64,000 bases of DNA from Peiella sedimenti (GCF_030504955.1 NZ_JAUKTR010000005.1:62001-126000); one strand, 5' to 3'; counted from the stretch's first letter, positions 38,113 to 47,752 are shown. The notes: a model not told the origin generated them from the sequence alone. Made by a program: numbers and translations.

Positions 38113-38389
38113 CGGTTCCCCCGGCGCTGAAGGAGGGGCGAGCTGCCTGCCTCGAGCGTGCCCACGCAAAACCGCCAACGGGGGCGCCGAGGTTGCGAGG
38201 CCTTGACCAGTCTTGCAGCTGCAAAGACCAAAGGGGGCCGCCGTGGTCACCACGATGCACGCCTAAAATGGAGGGCGGCGTCCTAAATCTCTTAGCAGAC
38301 CCGGCGTAAATATCCGCTAGGGGGAAGTCGCTGCTCAATCGTTCGGCCTGCCACGCGCCCACCGGGCTGCGGCTCCGCCGCCGCCTCCC

Positions 38390-41104
38390 TTAGGTCGGTT
38401 TGGGCAGCGACCCTGAGGATCGCGCTATCACCCGCGCCACGGCAGAGCGCCTGTCGCGCGCCTCGGCGGCGCTTACGCTCGTCTGCGAGACCTTCACGCG
38501 ATAGCCCCGCACGACGCTGGCTTCGCGCGGGGGAGCCGTCAAGGCGTCGAGGGCCGTCGCGAAACCATCGGGCGTCAGGAAGCTGATCTTCTCAAGATCC
38601 GCCTGCGGCAAAGCTTCCCGGGCGCGCGCTTCCAGCCTCCGCAGGCGCTTCTCGTCGGGAGCCAGGGCCCACACCTGCGTAAAGCCCGCGGCGAGGCACT
38701 TGGCCAGGTTCTTAAGTTCGTGCTCCGGCGTCGAGGTGACGGAGATCTCGCAGGCGATGGAAAGATCGTCGCGATAGAGCGCCACGTCGACCTGTCCGGG
38801 ACCCGCCGCCGCCTCAATCACGGCCTTGTAGCCCCGCTCCTCGGCGAGCCCCTTCAGCAAATGCTGGACATAGCGATGCTGCGATCCGCCCTTTCCCGGC
38901 TCGTGAGGCGGGGCCAGCGATCCTGATGGAGGCGGCTGCCTCAGCGTCGGTGCGGCCAGCGCCGATCCGGCCGTCGGGGAAGAGGCAGGCGTCGTCACGC
39001 CGTCGGCAACCGGACCGGCTTCGGCGGCCGATAGGGATTCGGGCCAATCTGCGACGGCGTTCGGCCCGAGACCCTCGCCGGGCGCCGGCAGGGCCGGTAA
39101 GAAGCCCGGTATGTCGCTCAGCGCGCCGCAATAGCGGACTCGGTTGAACTCCAGGTTCAGTGCAAAGGCTTCCTCGGTCAGCAGCGGCTGCCGTTCCAGG
39201 AACCCGAGGGGAACCGAGACGCGGATCGCATGGGGCGTACTGTGCTTCAGCCAGACGGCGAACTCCGTCTGGTCTCGCCGCCGCTTCATGCCCTCTATGA
39301 AGTCTGAAGTGGTGTGCAGTTCGTCGGCCAGGGCGCGCGCATCCTTGGCTGAGACGCCGCCGACGCACTTCAGGCTGGTGTTGGCGAGAATCGCCGAGCG
39401 CAGGCGTGGCGACAGTTGATCGAGCGCCTGGTGGGCGAGGGTGAGCCCCACGCGGTACTTGCGCGCCTGGTTGAGGATAGTCTCGATGGAGTCGTCGAAA
39501 TACTCCTGCGCCTCGTCCACATAGACAAAGGTCGGGGTGCGCGCCTCGGGCGCGATGGTCGATCGCTCAAGCGCCGCCTGGGCGATCATGGCGATGAAGA
39601 AGCGCCCAAAGAGCGCGCTGCCGTCCGCCTTGAGAAGGTCCTTGGCCGTCGAAACGAGGATGATCTTGCCCTCGTTCATGGCCGCGAAGAGGTCGAGCTT
39701 GTTGGCCGCCTGAGCGAACATGCGCTCGAACGCCGGCGTCGAGAGGACGCCCCAGAGCCGCTTCAGGATCTGTTTCTTGGTGGCCGCGAAGGAGGGGTGG
39801 AAGAATTCCGCCTCAAAGAAGTGGCGGGCGGACCCCTCCAGACGCGCCATGTGCGGCTTAAAGGGACGACCATCCTCCATGAGCTGCATCAGGGTGTGGA
39901 TGGTGGCTCCGGGGATCGTCACCAGGAGGCGCGCCAGATAGCGGAAGATAACGCCCTGCTTCTGCGTGAGCTCCGCGCCGAGCATGGCCCCAAAGAAGGT
40001 TTCATAAAGCTCTATGACGCCGTTGAGCACGCGCTCACGATCCACGGGGCGGTAGTCCCGAAGCCGGTCCAGATGCGCATCAAAGAGATTGAGCGCCGCC
40101 GGGAACTCGATGTCGGCCGGATCGATTACTACCAGCCGATCCGCCAGGCTGCCCGGCTCCCACCGATCAAACAGTGCCAGCCGTTGCAGCTTGTTGATCA
40201 GGTCGCCCTGGCTGTCGATGACCACAACGGATCGCCTGTCCTCCCGCGCCGCCTCCAGATCGGCGTGGATCATCCGCTGCATCAGCTGGGTCTTGCCGTG
40301 TCCGGTGCCGCCGACGATGTGGCAGTGCTCGAACCGCGCCTCGTCGGGGATGCGGAAGGGCGCCGGCGTCTCCAGGAGCTCCAAGAGCGGGGTGCCGCCG
40401 AGGTAAAGGCGCGCGAGTTCGGCCGCGCTCTTGCCCTTCTGGTTCTGCGGCGAAATGAGGCGGCTAGCGCGCTCATGGGTGTTGTCATCGGGCCGGAAGC
40501 CCGAGGCCACGAGCATGTTCGTTCCCAACTGCTCCCGCAGGCGCAGGAACAGATCATAGCGCATCGTCTCGTCGTGGAACGGGAAGACAAGGATACGGTG
40601 TATGGTCTCTGCCGGGTCCTCCAGAAGATCAATCAGAGGAACGCCGAGCGCGCCGTCCATGTCGCCCTGGTCGCCAAAGCAGGCCTCGGGAAGGGCCTCG
40701 AACAGAACTCCGTACAGCTCCATGAACCGCTCGCCAACGATGCCACTCATCTGGTCGAAATGCTGGGCCCAGCGGCGCCGGCGCTCCGTCAGCTTCCGGA
40801 AGTTGGCCGCGACGGCCACGTCGCCTTCGATGATCGGCCAGACAGCTTCGGCCGGTTCAATGTCCTCGGCGTGGAGAAGCTTTTCGGTCGCGTCGGCGAC
40901 GGCGATCAAGACCGACAGCGACGGCGCGCGGTCGGCCTGACGGAGCCCTGCTCGGACGTAGCCGATGGCGAGGTCCTCAAGGCCGCCCGCCAGCGGCGAA
41001 GCCCGCCAAAGCGCCTCCGTCTCCTCCCAAGCGCGCCGCGTCTCCTGAAGCTCCTTGAGCCGCTGGTCGCCGGCGAGCCAGTTGGTGAGATTGCCCCAGC
41101 TCAC
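38390..41104 (-). CDS. HerA/TraD-like ATPase with C-terminal nuclease-like domain
   Basis: 904 residues. An N-terminal region of about 250 residues of unknown fold leads to a DNA-pumping ATPase with Walker A GGTGHGKT (265-272) and Walker B FVYVDEAQEYF (about 535). After a Pro/Ala-rich linker (about 690-740) the C-terminus has a PD-(D/E)xK-like pattern (GQVDVALYRDDLSIACEIS) expected of a restriction-endonuclease fold. ATPases of this kind pump DNA in conjugation or process ends in defence systems. No relaxase or mating-pair gene is in view, so a defence or DNA-processing role is at least as likely. The 126-residue gene lies 3 bp upstream. Confidence 0.8.
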   Translation of the reverse strand: MSWGNLTNWLAGDQRLKELQETRRAWEETEALWRASPLAGGLEDLAIGYVRAGLRQADRAPSLSVLIAVADATEKLLHAEDIEPAEAVWPIIEGDVAVAANFRKLTERRRRWAQHFDQMSGIVGERFMELYGVLFEALPEACFGDQGDMDGALGVPLIDLLEDPAETIHRILVFPFHDETMRYDLFLRLREQLGTNMLVASGFRPDDNTHERASRLISPQNQKGKSAAELARLYLGGTPLLELLETPAPFRIPDEARFEHCHIVGGTGHGKTQLMQRMIHADLEAAREDRRSVVVIDSQGDLINKLQRLALFDRWEPGSLADRLVVIDPADIEFPAALNLFDAHLDRLRDYRPVDRERVLNGVIELYETFFGAMLGAELTQKQGVIFRYLARLLVTIPGATIHTLMQLMEDGRPFKPHMARLEGSARHFFEAEFFHPSFAATKKQILKRLWGVLSTPAFERMFAQAANKLDLFAAMNEGKIILVSTAKDLLKADGSALFGRFFIAMIAQAALERSTIAPEARTPTFVYVDEAQEYFDDSIETILNQARKYRVGLTLAHQALDQLSPRLRSAILANTSLKCVGGVSAKDARALADELHTTSDFIEGMKRRRDQTEFAVWLKHSTPHAIRVSVPLGFLERQPLLTEEAFALNLEFNRVRYCGALSDIPGFLPALPAPGEGLGPNAVADWPESLSAAEAGPVADGVTTPASSPTAGSALAAPTLRQPPPSGSLAPPHEPGKGGSQHRYVQHLLKGLAEERGYKAVIEAAAGPGQVDVALYRDDLSIACEISVTSTPEHELKNLAKCLAAGFTQVWALAPDEKRLRRLEARAREALPQADLEKISFLTPDGFATALDALTAPPREASVVRGYRVKVSQTSVSAAEARDRRSAVARVIARSSGSLPKPT

Positions 41105-41107
41105 CCG

Positions 41108-41488
41108 CTAGAGCTCCACGACCTCCTCGCCGCCGAACTGCGCGGCTGCCGCGAGCACCTGGGCGAAGGTCCTGGCGGCCTCCTTGATCTGCTCTTCCAC
41201 CGCCAGCATCTCGACGATGTCCTTGCACTCGATCTTCTTGCCGGCTGTGAGGTCCCTCACCGTCACGCTGATGGTCATCGCCTTATGGGCAAGGCGTGTC
41301 GCCATCCCCAACAAGCCGCTACCGCGGTCCACAAGTGTGTGGCTGGCGTAGAGCTCGGTGTCGGCCAGCTTATAGCGATCAATCGCCGCCTTCTCGTCGG
41401 CGCTGATGTCTGCTCGGACGTTAAGGACGAACACCGGCTTGGAGCCGATGATGGCGGCGCGCTGCTCGCGGCGAAGTAGCAGCTTCAT
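41108..41488 (-). CDS. Conserved-looking partner of the HerA-like ATPase
   Basis: 126 residues. A mixed alpha/beta protein (AIIGSKPVFVLNVRADISAD then MTISVTVRDLTAGKKIECKD) with a C-terminal helix. Its stop lies 3 bp before the start of the ATPase gene, so the two form an operon. I do not recognise the family. It is divergent from the small gene at 41566. Confidence 0.7.
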   Translation of the reverse strand: MKLLLRREQRAAIIGSKPVFVLNVRADISADEKAAIDRYKLADTELYASHTLVDRGSGLLGMATRLAHKAMTISVTVRDLTAGKKIECKDIVEMLAVEEQIKEAARTFAQVLAAAAQFGGEEVVEL

Positions 41489-41565
41489 GCGGCCCTCCGG
41501 TATCCATGTTATACGACCTACCGACGTTTGGTTCGTGTGTCCAATTTCGAGGTGGGAGGTGTGAT

Positions 41566-41829
41566 GTGTCAGACGACCTGACCTTCGGTGGACTCCGGGC
41601 CTCTTCCGTTCCTCACGTCCTCGACGTTTACACCAGGATGTTTGATATTGACGGAATAGGACCGCTGAAGCTCTTGATGATCACCACAGACCTTCCAATG
41701 GAGCCCTCGCGGGGCGGCTATTCTGAGGCAAAGCTCACTCAGGTCCTTGAGGCAGCACAGGCCGCTCGAGGGACAGGATTATTCGACAGCGTGGCCGTGT
41801 GCTCAATCAAGGCTCCGCCTGACCATTGA
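41566..41829 (+). CDS. Small protein of unknown function
   Basis: 87 residues from a GTG at 41566 with GGGAGG 7 bp upstream; an ATG at 41506 in the same frame would add 20. It has mixed secondary structure with an LKLLMITTDLPMEP strand and no motif I recognise. Its 3' end overlaps the convergent membrane-protein gene by 27 bp. Confidence 0.5.
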   Translation: MSDDLTFGGLRASSVPHVLDVYTRMFDIDGIGPLKLLMITTDLPMEPSRGGYSEAKLTQVLEAAQAARGTGLFDSVAVCSIKAPPDH

Positions 41830-42102
41830 TCGCTGCATCCATGCCCAGGCTTGGTAGATCGTCCTCGCGGCACATGCGATGATCTTCCAAGCCCTGACCG
41901 CCATTCTGCGGGACGTGGAAATCACCATGGCCCCAAACAGAACAACAACTGTCGTAGCGCCAATCTGGCTGAGCTCCGGCAGCGCACAGAACCTAACCCA
42001 AATATCCCATGGAGAATCGGCAGCCTGGAAGGCATTCACCAGCGCTAACACAACCAAGCCGTCAATCGCTTTTCGCAGTATCGGCTCGCTTGGACCAGTC
42101 AT
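41803..42102 (-). CDS. Small membrane protein of unknown function
   Basis: 99 residues with AAGGAGG 8 bp before the ATG. Two hydrophobic helices are visible (AIDGLVVLALVNAF and IGATTVVVLFGAMVI) and the C-terminus is basic. No family was recognised. Confidence 0.55.
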   Translation of the reverse strand: MTGPSEPILRKAIDGLVVLALVNAFQAADSPWDIWVRFCALPELSQIGATTVVVLFGAMVISTSRRMAVRAWKIIACAARTIYQAWAWMQRSMVRRSLD

Positions 42103-42258
42103 ATTACCAGCCTCCTTCTAAGTGCCCAACGTACACGTCAGGGTGACAGAAGTCTGGTGCTGAACAGTGCTAATGAGAAGACATATCCGACTACATTACA
42201 CCTAAGCTAGCCTTGATAACCTCACTTTAGCCCCCGCAATGCATATAGATGAAGGTCA

Positions 42259-43401
42259 CTAATCCATATCTAATCCATCTTGCTGGTCAAGGACCCGCAG
42301 GAGATTTGCCGTATGGTTCCTCACCATGTCAGCGGAGATGCTTGGGGAGCCCGTTGGCAGAGCCAAGTCGTCATGATACTGCGCCTGCGCCTGTGCCCAC
42401 ATGGTATCGATACGACTTAACTCCCTTTGAACCATCACGACGTCCCGGGGAGCGGGGCTAATAATGTAACTCGTCGGCTTTACATGAGGCGGCGTCTGCA
42501 TGATCTGACATGAAACCATGCCCGCCAACGAAATGGGAATTTCTCGTGTCTTGCACAAAACTTCGCACTCATGGAGCCCTTCATCGTCAGCATAGGTTCT
42601 TTCGCCGCCGGGGGGGCGGTAGAAAATCATATTAAAGTTCTCAAAACCCAATAAGGCGACCGCATCTGTAACCCAAGCCCTCCTAGAGGCGCGGCTCTTT
42701 CTGTTCAGGAATCTTTTCAGCGTCGGGAAATTAACAACGACCTTATAGTTCTTTTCGCCTCGCTCGATCAATGTGCGAAAATATCTTTTGTAGGAATCAA
42801 ACTCCTCACAAAACACATCAAGAGCGATGCCCGCAATACTCATACTGACTGCCCACGCCTCGATATCGTCTTCTCCCCACAATACGAAAGGCGGCTCATT
42901 TACAATCAACAGCTCGTACCCACAGTAGATCTTTTCAATCGCAAATATAACAGCTAGCGCTCTCTCGTTCTGAAAGCTGTAGAGTGGCAGTTGAAAGATC
43001 TCATCCTCATTTGTCGGTAGCTGCCGAATAAACATGCGTAACTCCTTTTGGTCCGCGGCCGGCCTCAGTTCATCCAGCAACTGTATTCGACCCGCGCGAA
43101 CGGCCTCAGCGTAATGTGAAGCTGCGATTTCATCATTGCTATAGCCGCCAAGCAGATAGCCAAGCGGTACATCCAGCGCTTTTGCCACAAGTTCTAGCGG
43201 CGGATCGCGGTAGGTGGTCGGCCGCCTTTTCGGAAGGACATAGCGAATTTTGTCATTTTCCATGTTCTTCAGGCTGGATAAGCTGACCCCTCGCCCATCG
43301 AGACCTGTGGCTTTGCACAGGGCCCTTTGTGTTAGCCCCAGTTCGTTGCGCCGGGACCCGATCCGCTCAGCGAGGCGGACTCGTGGAAGGGGACGGTCCA
43401 A
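42259..43401 (-). CDS. XRE-family regulator with long C-terminal domain
   Basis: 380 residues. The helix-turn-helix is at about 10-60 (IGSRRNELGLTQRALCKATG then SSLKNMENDK), followed by a 300-residue domain I cannot name, rich in aromatic residues. It is the last gene of a three-gene set with the 2OG oxygenase and cyclase genes, and 10 bp separates it from the cyclase stop. GC content here is clearly lower than in the chromosomal part. It probably controls this operon, perhaps in response to the product. Confidence 0.75.
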   Translation of the reverse strand: MDRPLPRVRLAERIGSRRNELGLTQRALCKATGLDGRGVSLSSLKNMENDKIRYVLPKRRPTTYRDPPLELVAKALDVPLGYLLGGYSNDEIAASHYAEAVRAGRIQLLDELRPAADQKELRMFIRQLPTNEDEIFQLPLYSFQNERALAVIFAIEKIYCGYELLIVNEPPFVLWGEDDIEAWAVSMSIAGIALDVFCEEFDSYKRYFRTLIERGEKNYKVVVNFPTLKRFLNRKSRASRRAWVTDAVALLGFENFNMIFYRPPGGERTYADDEGLHECEVLCKTREIPISLAGMVSCQIMQTPPHVKPTSYIISPAPRDVVMVQRELSRIDTMWAQAQAQYHDDLALPTGSPSISADMVRNHTANLLRVLDQQDGLDMD

Positions 43402-43411
43402 TTAAGCTCTC

Positions 43412-44035
43412 CTAAGGGCTTGGTTTGGCCACAACACGAACTGGAGCTCCATCCCACTGATACTTTGCGGGCAGAGCAACTATCTCGAAACTAGGATGGT
43501 CAACCAAGGAGGAGACATTAGCCAGGTTCTCGATGATGAGCACGCCATTACCGAGCAGCATCTTGTGAATCGGAAAGGGATGGCGATCCGGGGTGGGTGT
43601 ATCAAGTGCGAGAATGGACACCTCCTTGCGGATCAGTTCTTCCGCGAAGGCCGGGGTGACCAGCGGGTGGTCAGCAAAATAGTCGGCTTTGCGGAACCGT
43701 TCGTGCCAACCTGTGAGCACGACAATGATGTCGCCCCGCTCAACGCGTGCTCCCTTCAAGAGGTCGACGGAGATCTCAGAGCTACCCCGCGCGTCGATGA
43801 GCCTCCCGCGGCCGAAGAACCTGCTCACCGGAATTGCAGACACCGGCTGACCGTCCGCTACCATATGAAGCGGCGCATCTATATGGGTGCCGACGTGCAT
43901 GCCGCCGCGAAAGCAGAACTCGTTGTATTCATCCTCGGCAATTCGCGCGATCTGGGTGATCTCGGGACAGTCGTCACCTGGGTAGACAGGCATGCTGTGG
44001 TCGAACGAGTGCGTCAGGTCGATTAATGCCTTCAT
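43412..44035 (-). CDS. Cyclase/kynurenine-formamidase-family hydrolase
   Basis: 207 residues from the ATG at 44035, chosen for GGAG six bases upstream; ATGs at 44041 and 44047 are also in frame. The metal-binding motif HVGTHIDAPLH is at 47-57 and LALDTPTPDRHPFPIH lies near 155, both hallmarks of the family of metal-dependent amidases and isatin hydrolases. It would open a ring or cleave an amide. It sits between the oxygenase and XRE genes, which suggests a short pathway that changes one small molecule. Confidence 0.85.
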   Translation of the reverse strand: MKALIDLTHSFDHSMPVYPGDDCPEITQIARIAEDEYNEFCFRGGMHVGTHIDAPLHMVADGQPVSAIPVSRFFGRGRLIDARGSSEISVDLLKGARVERGDIIVVLTGWHERFRKADYFADHPLVTPAFAEELIRKEVSILALDTPTPDRHPFPIHKMLLGNGVLIIENLANVSSLVDHPSFEIVALPAKYQWDGAPVRVVAKPSP

Positions 44036-44059
44036 GGTCATCTCCATTGTACCTGATCC

Positions 44060-44824
44060 TCAGGCTGCCTCGGTGCCATTTCCGAGATCATAAAGAATGT
44101 CGGCTGTGTCGCCGTAGCGAGTCTCCGGCCCGAGCTGATAGGCCAGGTTCAGTATCGCCCGATAGGCGCCGCTCTTCACCGGCGTGACGCGGTGAAGGCA
44201 GCGATCTGCGCGAAGCATGTAAGCGTCACCGGCACAGTGGTGCTTCCTTCGAAGAAGGCCATCTGCTTGCGCAGCTTCAACGAAGGGTGTGACACCCCCA
44301 AAGCGGGCGAGCTCCCCTCTTTGGTCCTTTCTGACGCAGTCGCTCACAAACTCCAGCACCCCCCCTTGGGACGCGGCGGGAGCATCCACGACGATAACGA
44401 GAGCAAGTGCCGGATCATCGAAGTGCCAGCCGTGGGTCGCTCCCTCCTGATCGAAAATATTCATAACCATGAACTCATTAGGGTGAGAGCAAGGCTGAGC
44501 ACGTTCTCCGGAAATGCCAGAAATCAGGTGGACGACATCAGGATGGTCATAAAGCCACATCAGGAGCTGAGAGCGCTCCCGAAGTAACTTCCCGCCGATT
44601 CCCTTCATGCGCCGAGGTGTCATTAGGCCCGGCATCACGAAGTTGCGAGCTGTGGCGTCTTGAGATAGGCCCGCCGCCTCATGGGTGAGTGCCGCGAGGG
44701 CCTCACTGGTGAGCAGCTGGGGTAGTCTCACGTATCCCCCGGTGGAGAATTGAAGCGCGAGCTGCTTCAATCGCTTCGGGTCGCGATAATCCGCGTTAGT
44801 GACTGCGAAATTCAGAGACGGCAT
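44060..44824 (-). CDS. Fe(II)/2-oxoglutarate-dependent oxygenase (ArpA/HalD-like)
   Basis: 254 residues from the ATG at 44824, preceded by AGGAGG. The iron site is complete: H134 and D136 in THGWHFDDP and the distal H211 in LHRVTPV. Arg222 (YRAILNLAY) is the likely 2OG anchor. The Asp favours hydroxylation over halogenation. It is the first gene of the oxygenase-cyclase-XRE set. The substrate is unknown; an amino acid or a signalling molecule would fit the partner enzyme. Confidence 0.82.
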   Translation of the reverse strand: MPSLNFAVTNADYRDPKRLKQLALQFSTGGYVRLPQLLTSEALAALTHEAAGLSQDATARNFVMPGLMTPRRMKGIGGKLLRERSQLLMWLYDHPDVVHLISGISGERAQPCSHPNEFMVMNIFDQEGATHGWHFDDPALALVIVVDAPAASQGGVLEFVSDCVRKDQRGELARFGGVTPFVEAAQADGLLRRKHHCAGDAYMLRADRCLHRVTPVKSGAYRAILNLAYQLGPETRYGDTADILYDLGNGTEAA

Positions 44825-45003
44825 TTGGGCCTCCTGCGCAAGCCGCACGACTTTGCACACCTCGCAGGGACAATTCACGGGTAATCTAAGGGACGGTGGA
44901 CCCCCTCGCCGGACACGCACATGCCGTGCCCTTATTCGCCTGAACTCGCACCTCCCCAAATCTTGAACGCTGTCTCAAGATAGTACAACCGAATTGCACG
45001 AGC

Positions 45004-46188
45004 TTAGACGCCAACCAGCAATACAAGCGTCCTGGCGCTGAACGGCTTGCTGGGAGCCTGATCGATCATCAGCCTGAGATAGGCGTGGCGGTTCGGAAGC
45101 GACATCACGTCTTGGGCGCCGAAGGTCGGTTGGAACTCGGCACCGATAAACGGCGCGTCTTCGGCGCCCACACGGAAGGCGATTAGGGTCCCGGCGTTTC
45201 CAAGCACCGCATGCCGGATGTCCGGCTCCAGTTGATGCAGGTGCTGATGCGCTAGTGTGAGACCAACGCCGTATTTCCGGAGCTCCGCCATCATGTTCAC
45301 GAATGCGAGCGTCGTGAAGCTCTGGAACTCGTCTACGTAGAGAAAAAATGGCCGCCGCTCTGGCTCCGGCATGTTAGCCCGACTGAAGGCGGCCATGGCG
45401 ATCGTCGAGACGATAAAGCCACCGAGGATTTGTGAGGCGTCCTCGCCGAGCTCTCCGCGCGAGAGGTTCACGAGCAAGCCTCGCCCTTCGTCCATGAGCG
45501 GGCGAAAGCGAATGTCCGACGCCGGCGCAACGAAGATGCGATGGAGTGTGGGATCGGACAGAAGCGCTCCGAGCTTGTTCTGGATTGGCGCGATCGCCTC
45601 CGCGCGGAGCCGGGCAGGATAGTTCTCGAACTCGACCTTCCAGAACTCCCGCACCACATCGTTGCGGATGTCTCTGGCTACGCGGACCCGGAACTTCTTG
45701 TCGTTGTAGAGCCCCAGGATGTCGGTGAGGTCGACGTCGTCTCTTTCCAGAAGGGCATAGAGGCTGTTGCGCAGCACATGCTCCATGCGAACACCCCATG
45801 CGTTCGGCCATAGCTTTCGGAGGGTCTCCAGCAGCCCGGACGCAGCAAGCGGTATCCGATCATCTCGCACCCGCCGTAGGGGATTATATCCGTAGGGCTG
45901 TCGAGGGTCCGGACCATTCAGATAGGTGATTCGGTCGCGCTCGGCGTTGGAGGCGCTCTCCCATACCCGCGCGGCCAAGTCTCCGTGAGGATCCACAAGG
46001 GCGAAGCCGCGGCCCGCCTCGATGTCCTGCCGCACAAGGGACTCCAGCAGGCGCGACTTGCCGACGCCCGTCTTGCCAATGATGTGCACGTGGAGGAGCC
46101 GGTCAGCCTGGCGAATGCCGAACCTGGTGTAGGCGCGGCGGAACGTGGTTTCTCCGAGATAGGAGACCGCATTTGGGTCGGAGGACAT
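45004..46188 (-). CDS. TraD/VirD4-like DNA-transfer ATPase
   Basis: 394 residues from the ATG at 46188. Walker A GKTGVGKS is at 38-45, Walker B is FLYVDEFQSF at about 300, and GLTLAHQHLHQL follows. It is shorter than VirD4 and lacks membrane helices. It resembles the small TraD-like proteins carried on alphaproteobacterial islands. No other mating genes are in the window, so it may serve in transfer of the island by a helper system. It is separated from the ArdC-like gene by a terminator. Confidence 0.8.
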   Translation of the reverse strand: MSSDPNAVSYLGETTFRRAYTRFGIRQADRLLHVHIIGKTGVGKSRLLESLVRQDIEAGRGFALVDPHGDLAARVWESASNAERDRITYLNGPDPRQPYGYNPLRRVRDDRIPLAASGLLETLRKLWPNAWGVRMEHVLRNSLYALLERDDVDLTDILGLYNDKKFRVRVARDIRNDVVREFWKVEFENYPARLRAEAIAPIQNKLGALLSDPTLHRIFVAPASDIRFRPLMDEGRGLLVNLSRGELGEDASQILGGFIVSTIAMAAFSRANMPEPERRPFFLYVDEFQSFTTLAFVNMMAELRKYGVGLTLAHQHLHQLEPDIRHAVLGNAGTLIAFRVGAEDAPFIGAEFQPTFGAQDVMSLPNRHAYLRLMIDQAPSKPFSARTLVLLVGV

Positions 46189-46248
46189 CCGCTCATGTTC
46201 ACGCCGGGCGGGCAATCAGGCACGGCGGCGTTCCGGCGCCAGACGGCC

Positions 46249-46273
46249 AAAAAAGGAGCCCCCGGAGGGGCTC
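46249..46273 (-). terminator. Rho-independent terminator after the ArdC-like gene
   Basis: On the minus strand AGAGCCCC and GGGGCTCC form a stem with a short loop, followed by TTTTTTGG. It lies right after the stop of the ArdC-like gene. Confidence 0.85.
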
Positions 46274-46277
46274 TAGG

Positions 46278-47165
46278 TCAGTCGCTGAGCACGAGACTGT
46301 TCAGGTAAGTGATCGCCTGCCTGGCCTTCTGCGCAGCCGTGAAGATGGCTCGCTTGTCGGCCCGCAGGAGCTCAAGCCAGTGAGTGAGATACGCAGCGTG
46401 GTCCCGCCGAGGCTTGTTCGAGACGCCGTAATCAGCACAGAGGAACGCCGCGCCGAGTTCCGCAATCAACTCCTCAGCTGCATAGGTTTGGTCGCCGAAC
46501 CGTTGGCCGAACTCTCGATTGAGGCGACCCGGAGCGCCGCTCCAGTGCACCAACTCATGAAAGAGTGTGGCGTAGAACGCTTCGGTCGCGGTGCTCGTCT
46601 CCGTGCCTATAAACCGCTCCCGCTCCGGCATGAGGATCAGATCCTCGAGGGGCCGAAAGCATGCAACCTCACCCCCGAGCCTGACATTTGCTTTGGTCGA
46701 TGCGACGAAGGCCTCGGCTGCCTCGATAGTGGCCGCCTCGCCCATGCACACCGGCTCTGGCGCCACCCACCCTCGCACCTGGTCCGCATTGAAGACCCGG
46801 AAGGCTCGCGCCACTAGGCGGGGACGCTTCTCCTCTTCTTCGTCTTCGCTCTCGGCCTCAAGCGACCGATAGAAGACAACGGTTGCGCCATGCTGGCCTC
46901 GACCGACCTGCGCTCCGAGCCGCTGCCACTGGTCGTACGTCGCCCACCAATGGCTCGCGTAGCCGCAGACCATCGCCTCGGCCCAGAGGGCGATGACGTT
47001 GACCCCTTGGTACTGCGCCTTGCTCACGGCATTCGCCGGCCGTCCCAGCCGAGACTGGTGCCAGGGCATAACGAACGCCCCTGCTCCCGCCTCTATGGCC
47101 TCGACGATCTTGTCCGTAACGGCTCGATAGACGTCGAACCGCTCCTTGGAATGAACTTCTTCCAC
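46278..47165 (-). CDS. ArdC-like antirestriction/zincin protein
   Basis: 295 residues from a GTG at 47165 with GGGAG 8 bp upstream. The N-terminal DUF1738 (ssDNA-binding) part starts at RFDVYRAVTDKIVEAIEAGA. The C-terminal metallopeptidase-like part has HELVH at 203-207 and the third ligand in EELIAELGAAF. ArdC proteins protect incoming plasmid DNA from restriction. Its presence supports a mobile origin for this segment. Confidence 0.85.
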   Translation of the reverse strand: MEEVHSKERFDVYRAVTDKIVEAIEAGAGAFVMPWHQSRLGRPANAVSKAQYQGVNVIALWAEAMVCGYASHWWATYDQWQRLGAQVGRGQHGATVVFYRSLEAESEDEEEEKRPRLVARAFRVFNADQVRGWVAPEPVCMGEAATIEAAEAFVASTKANVRLGGEVACFRPLEDLILMPERERFIGTETSTATEAFYATLFHELVHWSGAPGRLNREFGQRFGDQTYAAEELIAELGAAFLCADYGVSNKPRRDHAAYLTHWLELLRADKRAIFTAAQKARQAITYLNSLVLSD

Positions 47166-47372
47166 AATGAATCTCCCGCTTCTCGGGAGCACCGAAACTG
47201 TTCGATGCTCCAGAAAGCGGGCGAGCCCTATGGGTCCGGACAGATTGTCGCCGAGCGCCGTAGAGGGCGCACGACGGCGCTTCGGCAAGGAGGGTGACCA
47301 AGGCCTTCCGCGTCCTCAGGAGCGACGCAGCGCCGTCGTGCGCGCTCGACGCCGCCGCCGCACACTGTCCTC

Positions 47373-47570
47373 ATGCTACTCGAAGGCGAACAGCTTCAGG
47401 ACTTCATCCGATCATACGAAATCGCGTTCAACGAACGGCTCAGCGTGGCCGAAGCGAACGAGCTCTACCTGCGCCTTCTCAACCTGTATACCTCGATCAA
47501 GAGGGTGGCTGATGAGGGAGAAAGCAAAGTGGGCGCTCCTGGGGAGCTGGCTGACGACATCCAGATGTAG
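47373..47570 (+). CDS. Small conjugative-element protein
   Basis: 65 residues. The sequence LQDFIRSYEIAFNERLSVAE followed by ANELYLRLLNLY matches a short helical protein type often seen beside ArdC and Tra genes on alphaproteobacterial plasmids. Function is unknown. It is divergent from the ArdC-like gene. Confidence 0.55.
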   Translation: MLLEGEQLQDFIRSYEIAFNERLSVAEANELYLRLLNLYTSIKRVADEGESKVGAPGELADDIQM

Positions 47571-47752
47571 GCTATAGCCGGCGGGCGGACTAGGTAGCGC
47601 TTCCGCTTCTTCTGACTGGTTGCGGACCTTCAGGACGAAATCACACACGCGAGGAAGCGCGAACGGGTTCAGCAATCGAGCGCCTCCTGTTCCACCTGCT
47701 CTCTGAGGGCCTGGCCGGTTGCTGGGGTAGGCGAGAGCTTGGCCTCCGCCTC

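Noticed and set aside
38113-38389. Possible gene between the secreted protein and the HerA-like ATPase
   Set aside because: The 277 bp hold only short frames with poor composition and no ribosome site; nothing could be supported.
39416-41479. Plus-strand open frame of 687 codons opposite the HerA-like ATPase
   Set aside because: It is His/Arg/Gln-rich with no domain pattern and is the mirror frame of a high-GC gene with clear Walker motifs on the other strand.
38390-47570. A complete conjugation system
   Set aside because: Two TraD-like ATPases and ArdC are present, but no relaxase, VirB4 or mating-pair gene was found in the window.
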